From positions 116,297 through 180,296 of the forward strand of contig NZ_JAELXW010000006.1 of assembly GCF_016428645.1 (NCBI RefSeq): a stretch of DNA of 64,000 nucleotides. The letters run 5' to 3'. This stretch comes from Glycomyces salinus (GTDB lineage: Bacteria > Actinomycetota > Actinomycetes > Mycobacteriales > Micromonosporaceae). Below the pieces are notes generated by a model, which saw nothing but the letters and a program-made list of their open reading frames with translations, was not told the origin of the DNA and searched no databases. The position numbers and the translations under genes are program-made. Each line of letters starts with the position of its first letter. Positions within the stretch are counted from its first letter, which is position 1. Shown here piece after piece: positions 27,574-36,383 of the stretch.

Positions 27574-28413
27574 TCATTCGGCGTCGGACTCGCGGCCACT
27601 GTTCTGCATATATGACAGATTTTCCTGGTCGCCGGTGTCGTCCTCGTCGTCGTAGCCTTCGGCGAGCAGGTCGAGCTGCTCGACCAGGCGGGCGTCGTCG
27701 ACGCGCTGCCAGGTGCCGTTGTCGAGGTCGCAGATCCACCAGTGTCCGAATGAGGCGATGGTGCCGAGCAGGCCGGCCGGGTGGGGCTCGGCGGTGCCGC
27801 CCGCGAGGCGAGCCCGCATGGTTGGTTCGCCGAGTACCGCCTCCGGTCCGCCGCGCTCATCGTCGCCGACCGCGGCAGCGTTCGGCGCTGCGACGCCGCC
27901 GAGCGGATCGGCGTCGAGCCATCTGGCGATCACGTCCTCATCGCCCCAAACCTCGGTGAGCTCGCTGCGTGTGTGGCCGGTGAGGCATTTGGGTGCGTAG
28001 TACTTGATCTGGGCGACGAAGGCGCGCAGTTCGTTGTGCCAGGCGCGGGCGTGCTGAGCCAGCGCCCCGGCGCGCTGGCCGTTGGTCACGCCTGCTTTGG
28101 TGTCGGTGGTGTAGAGCGCCTCTCTCCAGCATTTGAGGACCCACAGTTCCTGGACCAGGCCAGGGTGGTCGGGCCAGCATTTCGGGAGTCGGTATTCACG
28201 GCCGAACTCGTAGGTGTCGAACAGCCATACGACCCACTCGACCAGGCGCTTCCATTCGCGCTCGCGCATGGCCGGGTCCATCGCGTGCCATTCGGTCAAG
28301 CGCCCTTGGATCGACAAGATCGCCGATTCCTGCTTGCCCGAGCCTCCGCCGGCTCCTGTGGGTGCGGGGGCGTCGTCCGGGCGGCCCCGCTCTCCCATGA
28401 TTTCGCCGGTCAC
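27574..28413 (-). CDS. DUF4913-like transfer-operon protein
   Basis: A 279-residue cytosolic protein. Residues about 55-150 (LVEWVVWLFDTYEFGREYRLPKCWPDHPGLVQELWVLKCWREALY and RAWHNELRAFVAQI, quoted in parts) fit my memory of DUF4913, a family found beside actinobacterial coupling-protein genes. The C-terminus repeats the GHWW-type motif (FGHWWICDLDNGTWQRV). GTG at 28413 overlaps the coupling-protein stop as GTGA. Role unknown; perhaps an accessory of DNA processing. Confidence 0.65.
   Translation of the reverse strand: MTGEIMGERGRPDDAPAPTGAGGGSGKQESAILSIQGRLTEWHAMDPAMREREWKRLVEWVVWLFDTYEFGREYRLPKCWPDHPGLVQELWVLKCWREALYTTDTKAGVTNGQRAGALAQHARAWHNELRAFVAQIKYYAPKCLTGHTRSELTEVWGDEDVIARWLDADPLGGVAAPNAAAVGDDERGGPEAVLGEPTMRARLAGGTAEPHPAGLLGTIASFGHWWICDLDNGTWQRVDDARLVEQLDLLAEGYDDEDDTGDQENLSYMQNSGRESDAE
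27604..27623. promoter_or_regulatory. Second copy of the XRE operator-like motif
   Basis: CTGCATATATGACAGATTTT matches the XRE autoregulatory site (42523-42542) at 18 of 20 positions. It lies in the 3' end of the DUF4913-like gene, 65 bp upstream of the DnaB-N-like gene, so it may control an internal promoter of the transfer operon. Confidence 0.5.
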
Positions 28414-30233
28414 CAGTGGCCCCCGGGTTCGGTGATCGCCGGGCTTTCATTGACGGCCGCGCCCGGGTTGAGGCGGGCGCGGGTGGCCTTGACTGAGGCG
28501 GCGTAGGTCTTGGCGTCGCCGGACTTGTAGTGGCGCGTGATGCGGGTCTTGACGGGTTTGACGCCGCCAGCGATGATGAGGGCTTCGCCCTTGTCGGCGT
28601 CGAGTTCGCGGATCTGGGAGGCGGTGATGACCTCCCGGTCGCGGTCGCGCGGGGCGTGGGTGACGCCGTGGGGTCCGTATTGGATGCCGGGGAGGTCTTC
28701 CCACCATTTGCCGGCGAGTTTGGAGAAGCGTTCGGCTTCGTCTCCGGTCAGGCCGCCGAGGGCGATCTTGATTGTCGAGGCGCCCCAGAGCATATCGGCG
28801 CCCTCATTGCCCCAGCGGGCGCGGGCTTGGGCGAGTTCTTGGAGGATCGCGGTGATGAAGATGCCCGAGCCGGCCGAGTACGACATCAGGTCGGGCAGGC
28901 GCTCCAGTGGTGCGATGTTGGCGACCTCGTCGAGGAACATGCCCAGTGGCGGGTCGAGCCGGCCGCTGTCGTTCTCGGTCGCCAAAGCGGTGGCGGTCTC
29001 GGTGACTTCGTCGACGAACGCCGAAATCAGCGGAGCGAGCTCGGATGCCTTGGTCTGGGGCACCAGTAGGAACACGGTGCCGGACTTGCGCAGGAACGTC
29101 TCGATGTCGAAGTGCTCGCTGCGGGAGGGGCTGAAGACGGCGCGGGCGCGGGTCGAGAGCATCGGTGCCAGGGCGGTCTGGACGGTGGCGAAGAGACTGG
29201 ATCGGGTCTCGGGGGCGAGGTTGTAGAGCCCGTCGAGGTTGCCTTCGACGCCGGGAGCGGTGCCGGGGTGGGCTTCGAGGATGACCGCGGCCTGCATGTT
29301 CGTCTCATCGAGCGCCCAGGCGGCGACGTCGTCAAGGCCGCGGCCGCCGAGGGCGGCGGCATGGAGCCAGCCGGCGAGGAGGTTGGTCGCGTTGGCTTGG
29401 AAGAACCCGGCGTTGGTCGAGTCGGCGGTCTCGAGGCGGCCAACGGTGACCATGACCTTGGCGCGGCGGCGTGCTTTGTCGTAGTCCTCGCAGCCGACCA
29501 CCGGGCTCCACTTGAGCGCCTCGGGCCAGACGGTGTCGGAGACATCCAGGACGGCGACCGGTCCGATATTCTCCCGGAAGGTGTAGGTGGCCTCAACGAT
29601 GTCGGGTCGCACCGAGGTTGCCAGTGCCGGGCCCTGCCAGTGGGCGAGCCAGGGAATGACCACTTGCGAGGTCTTGCCTTGCCGGGGGGCGGCGAGGACG
29701 AGCACTGAGTTCTCGATGTCGGCCGCCAAGCGCCTACCGACCCCGGCGGCCTTGCCGAGGTCGACGGCGACATGGTCGACCGAGGCCCGGCCGTCCAGGT
29801 TCGGGCGCAGCCGCTTCGCTTTCTTCAACGCGGCGGCGGCCGAGAGCTTCCGGTCGAGCTGGGTGCCGGAAGCCATGCCGCGCCCGGCGCCGATGCCACC
29901 GAGACGGGCGTAGAGCTTGGACGCTGCGACGATCCCGGCTGTGATCACCGCCGCTGCCAACGCTGCTGCGGCAGCGAAGCCGAGCGGACCGGGCAAGTGC
30001 GGGCGAGCGAACTCGGGCCAGGCCGCGGCCGGGTCGGTGATGTTGCTCGGGAGGGCGAAGACGACGGCGACCAGATCTTCGAGTCCCACGTTGATCCAGG
30101 TGAAGCCGAAGAGGAGTCCGGCTACCTGGCCGGTGAGCCATACCCAGAGTCCTGATCCGAGTACGATGACAGCGCCGATCAGGAGGAGGGCGTCGCCTCC
30201 GGTGCCGACGAATCGGACCTTGCCGCTACTCAT
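28410..30233 (-). CDS. VirD4/TraG-like type IV coupling protein
   Basis: A 607-residue DNA-translocating ATPase that links substrate DNA to the conjugation channel at the membrane. Three hydrophobic segments in the first 105 residues, then the motor domain with Walker A APRQGKTS (182-189) and Walker B GMFLDEVANI near 400. The TraG/TraM-recognition-like segment and SYSAGSGIFITAILQELAQARARWG follow. GGAGG precedes the ATG at 30233, which overlaps the VirB4-like gene by 8 bp. Confidence 0.9.
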   Translation of the reverse strand: MSSGKVRFVGTGGDALLLIGAVIVLGSGLWVWLTGQVAGLLFGFTWINVGLEDLVAVVFALPSNITDPAAAWPEFARPHLPGPLGFAAAAALAAAVITAGIVAASKLYARLGGIGAGRGMASGTQLDRKLSAAAALKKAKRLRPNLDGRASVDHVAVDLGKAAGVGRRLAADIENSVLVLAAPRQGKTSQVVIPWLAHWQGPALATSVRPDIVEATYTFRENIGPVAVLDVSDTVWPEALKWSPVVGCEDYDKARRRAKVMVTVGRLETADSTNAGFFQANATNLLAGWLHAAALGGRGLDDVAAWALDETNMQAAVILEAHPGTAPGVEGNLDGLYNLAPETRSSLFATVQTALAPMLSTRARAVFSPSRSEHFDIETFLRKSGTVFLLVPQTKASELAPLISAFVDEVTETATALATENDSGRLDPPLGMFLDEVANIAPLERLPDLMSYSAGSGIFITAILQELAQARARWGNEGADMLWGASTIKIALGGLTGDEAERFSKLAGKWWEDLPGIQYGPHGVTHAPRDRDREVITASQIRELDADKGEALIIAGGVKPVKTRITRHYKSGDAKTYAASVKATRARLNPGAAVNESPAITEPGGHW

Positions 30234-31776
30234 CGACGGTCGCCTCCTTGACTCGGCCGCCTGTGGTCATGCGGGCGTTGGTGTCGGTCAGCTCCTGTTC
30301 GAGCGGGCTGAGGATCGCCTGGACTACATGGGAGTGGGATCGGCCGATCTTCCATACCGCGCGGCCCTTGGTCTGGGCGGAGAAGGCCGCGATCTGTGCT
30401 GCTTCGGTGTCGGTCAGGCCGATCTCGTCGCGGGTCATCGCCAGCGGCGCGGTGTCCTGTGCGAGGCAGACGCGTATGTCGCACGATCCGATCAGGGCGC
30501 GGGCGATGGCGACTTCTTCGGAGTCGGCCGCGCCGACCGCTTCGAAGTCGGCGAGCCGGTGGGTCGACAGGAGTTGGATGGTGCCCTGGTTGCGCGACAG
30601 GCGCAGGTCGGCGTCGAGTTTCTTGACCATCGCCGGGATGCGCATCGCCCGCCACAGCTCGTCACGGACCACGAGGCGGACCGGCCCGTCGGGTTCGTCG
30701 ATGGCGGCCTGGCCCCAGGTGGAGACGCAGGCCAGGGTCATCGCGACTGTCTCGTCGCCGCGGCCGTCGAGGCGGGAGAGGTCGACGGTCTGGATGTAGG
30801 CGTCGAAGTCGGGCTTGACGGTGGTCGGTCCGTCGAACAGTCCGGCCAGGGAGCCACGGACCATGATGCCGAGCGCGTCGGCAGCCGGGCGGATGGCTTC
30901 GCGCAGATGGGGGACGGTTTCATAGCGCAGGTCCTCAGCCATCTCGGTCGTGGGGTCGCGCAGCAGCGCCCACACCTGCGGGATGGTCGGGTCTACCAGG
31001 GTCGTGGCGGCGTCGGCCTCGCCCGAGGCGTGCCGGATCGCCAGGGAGACAGCGGTCTCCTCGGTCGGGTCGAGCGGGCGCCCGAGCCGCACCTCCAGGA
31101 GCGAGGCGAGGAGGGTGACGCGGCGGCGGTGGATGTCGTCGAGTCGTTCACGCAGAGCGACCGAGTCGGCCGGGAGGTTCAGTCCGGCCGGGCCGGCGTC
31201 GAGCGGGTTGAGTCGGTTGCGGATGCCGGGCCCGAGTTCGACCGGTTCGACCCCGAGCGCGCGGGCCAGGGGCGCGTATTCGTTCTTCAAGTCCCCCAGC
31301 ACGAAGGTCTTCACGCCGCTGGCCATGAGGCGCAGGGCCATGAGTTTCGCGGTCCCGGACTTCCCGGCTCCCGGGAGTCCGGTGAGTAGGACGTTGGGGT
31401 TGGTGGTCACGCCGCGGTGGAGCCATTCGACCGGGTGGAAGCTGAATGCGCCGCCTGAGAGGCAGTCGACGCCGACGTAGATGCCCAGGGGCGGCAGGGC
31501 TTGGCCGTATAGGAACGGGTAGAGGCCCTGCATCTGGCCGGTCGAGCCGCGGTGGGTCGGGACATCTGGCAGCTTTGGGGCGCGGCCGGCGAACGGCCTG
31601 GCCCAGCCCCGCTGCGGCGGGATCGGCTCGGCGGTCCGCTTCTCCTTATGCTCAGGTTTGGCTTTTCGCAGTTTGGCCGGGGCGGTGGTGTCGGCCCATT
31701 CGCCGAGCCCGATGTCGGCGGTCGCGAGGTGGCGTTCGGCTCGGGGTGTTCGCTTGCGTTTCGCCATAGCCGTCAC
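30226..31776 (-). CDS. VirB4-like conjugation ATPase
   Basis: A 516-residue ATPase of actinobacterial conjugative type IV secretion systems. Walker A GLPGAGKS (133-140), Walker B-like RLVVRDELWRAM near 400, and the arginine-finger region NQGTIQLLSTHRLADF. It lacks the usual N-terminal VirB4 half. GTG at 31776 was chosen because its GTGA overlaps the upstream stop and GAGG lies 7 nt away; ATG at 31767 is an alternative. It powers channel assembly at the cytoplasmic face. Confidence 0.85.
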   Translation of the reverse strand: MTAMAKRKRTPRAERHLATADIGLGEWADTTAPAKLRKAKPEHKEKRTAEPIPPQRGWARPFAGRAPKLPDVPTHRGSTGQMQGLYPFLYGQALPPLGIYVGVDCLSGGAFSFHPVEWLHRGVTTNPNVLLTGLPGAGKSGTAKLMALRLMASGVKTFVLGDLKNEYAPLARALGVEPVELGPGIRNRLNPLDAGPAGLNLPADSVALRERLDDIHRRRVTLLASLLEVRLGRPLDPTEETAVSLAIRHASGEADAATTLVDPTIPQVWALLRDPTTEMAEDLRYETVPHLREAIRPAADALGIMVRGSLAGLFDGPTTVKPDFDAYIQTVDLSRLDGRGDETVAMTLACVSTWGQAAIDEPDGPVRLVVRDELWRAMRIPAMVKKLDADLRLSRNQGTIQLLSTHRLADFEAVGAADSEEVAIARALIGSCDIRVCLAQDTAPLAMTRDEIGLTDTEAAQIAAFSAQTKGRAVWKIGRSHSHVVQAILSPLEQELTDTNARMTTGGRVKEATVDE

Positions 31777-33458
31777 CACCGTTTCCTCGGGAGGCCGAAG
31801 CCGAGCGGGAGTGCAGCAGCGGCGAAGCCGATGTCCTGGCCGTACCACATGCGACGGACCTCGATACGGGCCGCCGAGGCGTCGGCTTCGAGTTCGGCGC
31901 AGGCTTTCTCGAGCTCGTCGAGGTCATCGACGGTCACCGTCAGGTAGGCATTGAAGCGGACCAGGCCGTGCCCGGCGGCGCGTTCGGCGTCCTGGGCGAC
32001 CGCGCGCTCCAAGGCGACGCGCTCATGTTCGGGAATGACCTGCCCGGCCTTCTCACGCATGCGGACCGCCACATCGCGGGCGGTGCGCTCGCGCATCACC
32101 TCTCGCTCAGCTTCGCGCGGGGCGAGGGGTTCGACGTGCATCGAGTAGGAGCGCCGGTGCTCGCCTTCTCCGAGCAGTGGTGCCAGGACCGTGGCGTGGG
32201 TCTGCGACCGGGGCCATTCGTAGACCCAGTACGTGGCCGAGTAGGCGCCGTCGTGGCTGTAGTGGCCCGGGTGCGCCTCGGCGGCAGCCGGGCCGGCGGC
32301 ACCTGGTTCGACGCCGGGTTCGAGCCCGGCGGTGGCGACCCGGCGTTCAGCCATGAGGCGTGAGGAGTGGGGGTCGTAGGCGGTTCGGATCGCCTCTCCC
32401 AGGCCGCGGGGGGTGAGCCAGTAGTCGACCTGGAGATCGGCGGCGCCGATTGAGGAGGTCAGGGACCGCAGGTGGCGGCCGAGGACGACCATCGCCCCGG
32501 CCGAGCCGCCGCCGGCCTGCTTGATCTGGTGGGCGGCCTTCTTCGCATCCAAGGTGAACGCCAGATATGTCTCGCGCTGCGCGGTCGCCTGCGTGGCCGT
32601 CGACAGGAGCTGTTCGTTGACCTCGCGGGCGATCGCCGGGGCGTCGTCGGCCAGGTGGTCGGCATGCCAACGGCGCAGCGCGGCACCGGATTCGGGTAGC
32701 AGTCGCTGCATCGCCTGGACGCGGACGATCGGCGATCCCTCGGCGCACAGTCCGGCCAGCAGTCCGCCCCAACCGGCGACCCGGGCCTCGCGGCGGTCGG
32801 AATCGACCAAGCCGATGCCGGGGAAGCGGACGGCCGCGACGGCGGTGTAGGTGTTGTCGATCCGGTGGCGGACGATCGCGAGCGCCTCGTTGTTGTGCAG
32901 CCGCTCGCCCTCCAGGATCTCCAATGGTGCCAACACTCCCGGCAGGTCCACTCGGCGATGTCGCAGCAGGCGCTGCGTGAACGCGCGCAACGGCCGCCGT
33001 TCACGTTCATCGCCCTCGCCGTCACTGTTCTCCGAGGCGTCGGGGTCCACCATCGAGGAAACCCCTGGCTCGTCGGCGTCCTGACCGGACTCACCTGGCT
33101 CGGTGTCCTCGTCAACCGCGACCGCCTCGACCAGTGTGTGGCCGGGCGTGAACGGCCCGCCGGTGAACTTGTGATGGTTCAGCACACGCCCGAAGTGGTA
33201 GGTCGCCCAGGCCGCGATCCATTCGTCGGCGGTCCGCCCGGCGAAGCGGATGAACGCGCACACCCCGAGCAGGAGCGCGACCGGCCAGCACACCAGGCCC
33301 AGACCGACGTCGCCGACGCCGACCGGCCAGGCCGCCAGCAGCGCGGCGGCCACCAGCATGAGCGTGCGGGAGGCGGTCAGGCCGAACAGGAAGTTCACCT
33401 TCTCGGTCTGCCAGCCGAAGTAGGTGCGTGGGGCCGGTGCTTGCTCTCGGGTGCTCAC
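31773..33458 (-). CDS. SCO6880-like conjugation protein
   Basis: A 561-residue protein that starts FGWQTEKVNFLFGLTASRTL with a pair of membrane helices (about 30-75), the PrgI-like pattern seen in actinobacterial transfer regions. A large cytoplasmic domain follows with an Asp/Glu-rich linker (about 115-160). No Walker A is seen. It precedes the VirB4-like ATPase and may supply that enzyme's missing N-terminal part. GTG at 33458 overlaps the VirB6-like stop. Confidence 0.75.
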   Translation of the reverse strand: MSTREQAPAPRTYFGWQTEKVNFLFGLTASRTLMLVAAALLAAWPVGVGDVGLGLVCWPVALLLGVCAFIRFAGRTADEWIAAWATYHFGRVLNHHKFTGGPFTPGHTLVEAVAVDEDTEPGESGQDADEPGVSSMVDPDASENSDGEGDERERRPLRAFTQRLLRHRRVDLPGVLAPLEILEGERLHNNEALAIVRHRIDNTYTAVAAVRFPGIGLVDSDRREARVAGWGGLLAGLCAEGSPIVRVQAMQRLLPESGAALRRWHADHLADDAPAIAREVNEQLLSTATQATAQRETYLAFTLDAKKAAHQIKQAGGGSAGAMVVLGRHLRSLTSSIGAADLQVDYWLTPRGLGEAIRTAYDPHSSRLMAERRVATAGLEPGVEPGAAGPAAAEAHPGHYSHDGAYSATYWVYEWPRSQTHATVLAPLLGEGEHRRSYSMHVEPLAPREAEREVMRERTARDVAVRMREKAGQVIPEHERVALERAVAQDAERAAGHGLVRFNAYLTVTVDDLDELEKACAELEADASAARIEVRRMWYGQDIGFAAAALPLGFGLPRKRW

Positions 33459-34858
33459 GATGGTCCTCCGTCCTTGGGTTCATTGCCGGGCAGCTTCGTG
33501 TCCGGTGGTGCCGGGGCCGGTTCGGGTGGGGGTTCCGGGGCCCGAGGTGCGCCCGGTCCGGGCCGCTGGTCGCCGTTGGTGTCACCGCGGCCGCGCTGGG
33601 CGGCTTGGATCGCGGCGGTGTTGTACATCGGCTGCCCGGCAGGGAGCGCGTACGGGTTGGACCCTTGGATGCCGGCGTGGCCGCCCATCTGCTCGGTGCG
33701 CTGGACCATCGTGTTCGCGCCCTTCTGGACAGCGCGGAGCCCGGTCGCGGCGGCGGCCACCCACGGGTTGGCGAACTTCGCCGCCCCCGCGGCCTTCCCC
33801 ACCGCCCCGGTCGCGCCTGCCGCACCAGCGCCGCCGGTACTCGCCGCGTGCTGGGCGCGGGCCACGGTGCCCTCGCTGCGCGCGGTCGAGGATTGAGCGA
33901 ACTGCGTCGGAGACACGCCTGCGGTCCCGCCCATCGCGCTGGAACCGGCCATACCCGCCCCAGCGCCGGCGACGGCGGCCAGACCGGCGCCGCCCCCGAC
34001 GGTCGTCGAGGTGAAGGTGAAGAACCGCGCGATCGCCGGCCAGGCGAGCGCGGCCAACATCAGCACGAGCATCCCCGAGAGGAGCCCGGCCAGGTCGTCG
34101 CTGTCGGATTGGCCCAGCAGGCTGAACCCGATCGCGAAGATCAACGCGATGACGGGTTTAAGCATGATCAGTTGGATGGTCGCGCTCACCAGCTTGGGCC
34201 ACCAGTCCTTGGTCGCCGAGCCGATCTGACCCGAGGCCGCGATCGGGGAAGCCGCGATGAGCACCGCGATCGCGGCGTTGCGTAGCAGCAGTTCGAACCA
34301 CAGCACCAGCGTCAGTACTATGCCGGCGATCGCCAGCAGCAACAGCAGCGAGACCGAGACCGCCGCGTTGGCCGAGAACAGGGCCGCGAACTTGTCTTGG
34401 AGGACTTCGCCGCCACTGGCCGAGTCGGTGGAGAAGGTCTCGTCGATGATCCAGTCGGCTATCTGGTCGGACACGGCCAGCGCGGTTCCGGCGACCGTCA
34501 GGGTCAACACGAACGCCATCACGGCTTTGCCCAGGCCGACCAAGCCGTGCGCCAGCGGCTTTCCAGAAGCGGTCAGCGCAGTGGCCCCGGTCTGGATCAG
34601 CAGCAGGATGACCGCGACCAGGATGCCCAGGCCCAACGAGATCGAATAGGCGTTGGCGATCCCGCCTCCGGCGAGGTCGAGGTCGGGAAAGGCGGTGAAG
34701 GCCCGCCCGAATCCCTCAAGCATCTCCACGGCCGCCGTGGCGAACGACCGGCAGATCTTCTCCCACGCGTCCATCAACCAACCGGCGACGAGGCCTGAGT
34801 CTTCTTCGTCTCCTGCCGCCAGTGAGCATGCGGCAGCCATTGTGTCGGTGCAGTTCAT
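33455..34858 (-). CDS. VirB6/TrbL-like membrane channel protein
   Basis: A 467-residue polytopic protein. About six to seven hydrophobic segments lie between residues 60 and 300 (for example ISLGLGILVAVILLLIQTG and LLLLLAIAGIVLTLVLWFEL). The C-terminal 165 residues are soluble, Ala/Gly/Pro-rich and likely disordered, ending PPPEPAPAPPDTKLPGN. Layout and position fit the VirB6-like core of a gram-positive conjugation channel. No internal start looks better than ATG 34858. Confidence 0.8.
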   Translation of the reverse strand: MNCTDTMAAACSLAAGDEEDSGLVAGWLMDAWEKICRSFATAAVEMLEGFGRAFTAFPDLDLAGGGIANAYSISLGLGILVAVILLLIQTGATALTASGKPLAHGLVGLGKAVMAFVLTLTVAGTALAVSDQIADWIIDETFSTDSASGGEVLQDKFAALFSANAAVSVSLLLLLAIAGIVLTLVLWFELLLRNAAIAVLIAASPIAASGQIGSATKDWWPKLVSATIQLIMLKPVIALIFAIGFSLLGQSDSDDLAGLLSGMLVLMLAALAWPAIARFFTFTSTTVGGGAGLAAVAGAGAGMAGSSAMGGTAGVSPTQFAQSSTARSEGTVARAQHAASTGGAGAAGATGAVGKAAGAAKFANPWVAAAATGLRAVQKGANTMVQRTEQMGGHAGIQGSNPYALPAGQPMYNTAAIQAAQRGRGDTNGDQRPGPGAPRAPEPPPEPAPAPPDTKLPGNEPKDGGPS

Positions 34859-34875
34859 GGTTTCCTCGCGCAGAA

Positions 34876-35619
34876 TCAGCGTGTCAGGAGCTTCCAGCCG
34901 AGTTCCTTGGCTTCGGAACTGGCCTCCTCGCCGACCTCGACTTTGAGCGTCGTGTAGTCGGCTCCCATGTCATTGCCCGAATCGGCCCAGTCGGTGCCGG
35001 TCCAGACCAAGTCCATCGTCAAGAGCGTGTTCACCGATTCCGATCCGTAGGGTGTCGCGGCCACCAGACGAGTCAGCAGAATGACTTCGATCCGATCGGC
35101 CGAGGCGTTTCTGGTTTGGTAGGCGACCGGAGAAGCGCTCAGGGCCCATCCGTCGGGCACTGCTTCGGTGGCGGTCAGTCCGATCTCTTCGCGCCGGTTC
35201 AGTGGGTAGTCACGCCAGTCTTCCGGTGTCTGCTTGCCGTCGTCGACGAGCAGTTCCGCGCCAAGTTGCTCGGAGTAGGCGGGGTCGAGTGAACTCCCGT
35301 ACGCTGTAAGCCAGTTCGTCGCGGCTGAGACGGCGCCGACATAGGTGCGTTCGTAGCCACGGAAGATGTACAGCTCGCCGTCGTACTCACTGCCTTCGAC
35401 CGTCGTCAGCGGGTCGTATATCTGCTCGGCACCCGGCAGGCCGGTCGACTCGCTCGACTCGCTCGACTCGGTCTCGCTTGGGCTCGCCTCGTCTGCGGCG
35501 TCGGAGCCGGCGCGGTAGGCCAGGACGATCGCCACCGCGAGCGTCACCAGCACCAGAACCGCTGTCAGGGCCACAGCGAGCGGCTTGCCGATCTTGGGAC
35601 GTTCAAAGAATCGTGACAT
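34876..35619 (-). CDS. VirB8/TcpC-like bitopic conjugation protein
   Basis: A 247-residue protein with a short cytoplasmic start (MSRFFERPKIGK), one membrane helix (about 13-36), a Ser/Glu-rich linker (SPSETESSESSESTG) and an extracytoplasmic domain of about 170 residues. A size and layout like TcpC or VirB8, with an NTF2-like fold, is inferred from position. ATG 35619 was preferred over a 66-residue N-terminal extension that overlaps the upstream gene and looks non-coding. Confidence 0.72.
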   Translation of the reverse strand: MSRFFERPKIGKPLAVALTAVLVLVTLAVAIVLAYRAGSDAADEASPSETESSESSESTGLPGAEQIYDPLTTVEGSEYDGELYIFRGYERTYVGAVSAATNWLTAYGSSLDPAYSEQLGAELLVDDGKQTPEDWRDYPLNRREEIGLTATEAVPDGWALSASPVAYQTRNASADRIEVILLTRLVAATPYGSESVNTLLTMDLVWTGTDWADSGNDMGADYTTLKVEVGEEASSEAKELGWKLLTR

Positions 35620-35627
35620 GACCGGCC

Positions 35628-35972
35628 CTAGGCAAGCGAGCCTTGAATGGCATTGACCAGCGGGATCGCGAGGAACCCGCCGAGGATAGCGATCACCGCG
35701 TACGGAATGCCCGCCTTGGCCTTCGACATGACCGACGGGTTGTCGGCCAACTTGCCGATTCCCATGACCGCGAAGCTGCCGAGCAGCCCGAGCGCGCCGG
35801 CAACCAGCACGCCCCATTTCGCGATCGCGAACAGCAGCTCTACCGCTGGGGAGCCGTTCGTCGGGTCCTTCGGTGCCGGGTTCGGAATCGTCGCCTGAGC
35901 AACGACGTCGAGGTGACTGATCGTGGATGCCACGGTGTCGACCAGCGTGTACGCGTGAGCGATCAGCGCCAT
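35628..35972 (-). CDS. Small pilin-like membrane protein
   Basis: A 114-residue protein with two hydrophobic helices (about 45-68 and 90-110), separated by KLADNPSVMSKAKAGI. The size, two helices and place at the head of the transfer operon resemble VirB2/TrbC-type or actinobacterial channel subunits. GAGGAG sits 6 nt before the ATG at 35972, which fixes the start; a longer frame upstream lacks such a site. Confidence 0.72.
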   Translation of the reverse strand: MALIAHAYTLVDTVASTISHLDVVAQATIPNPAPKDPTNGSPAVELLFAIAKWGVLVAGALGLLGSFAVMGIGKLADNPSVMSKAKAGIPYAVIAILGGFLAIPLVNAIQGSLA

Positions 35973-36043
35973 GGGGAACTCCTCAAGGTGTCTTCCAGGG
36001 GGCGGTCTCAACTGCGAGACCTCGTACGTTCGGTGAACCTCTC

Positions 36044-36235
36044 TCAACCGAGTCGCGGGGATCGAAACCGTAAACGGTTACCCTCCGCATCGTCAAACCA
36101 GCTACGCATGGATGTTATCGAACCGTTATAAAATTCGGTTTGATAACCGGACAAGCGAACCGCTTCAGCCACAGCGGTATTCACGGAGTCGATCTCGTGC
36201 CTATCAGTGAATCGCTGTGCGAGAACACCCCTCAT
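36044..36235 (-). CDS. Possible 63-residue leader-region protein
   Basis: A short open frame upstream of the pilin-like gene, beginning MRGVLAQRF and containing EIDSVNTAVAEAVRLSGYQTEFYNG. There is no clear ribosome site and no family resemblance. It could be non-coding leader or promoter DNA of the transfer operon. Confidence 0.25.
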   Translation of the reverse strand: MRGVLAQRFTDRHEIDSVNTAVAEAVRLSGYQTEFYNGSITSMRSWFDDAEGNRLRFRSPRLG

Positions 36236-36383
36236 TTGTAACGACACGATTACGAATCTTTGTGACCTCATGACCTGCCGCTACAGTGGCTCCCCACTGG
36301 ATCGGGCGAAGCGGCAACCGTTCCCCGTTGGCGCTCGGCCGGTCCAGCACCGTTCCGCTCCCCGGACTCGAAGGCCACCCGTC

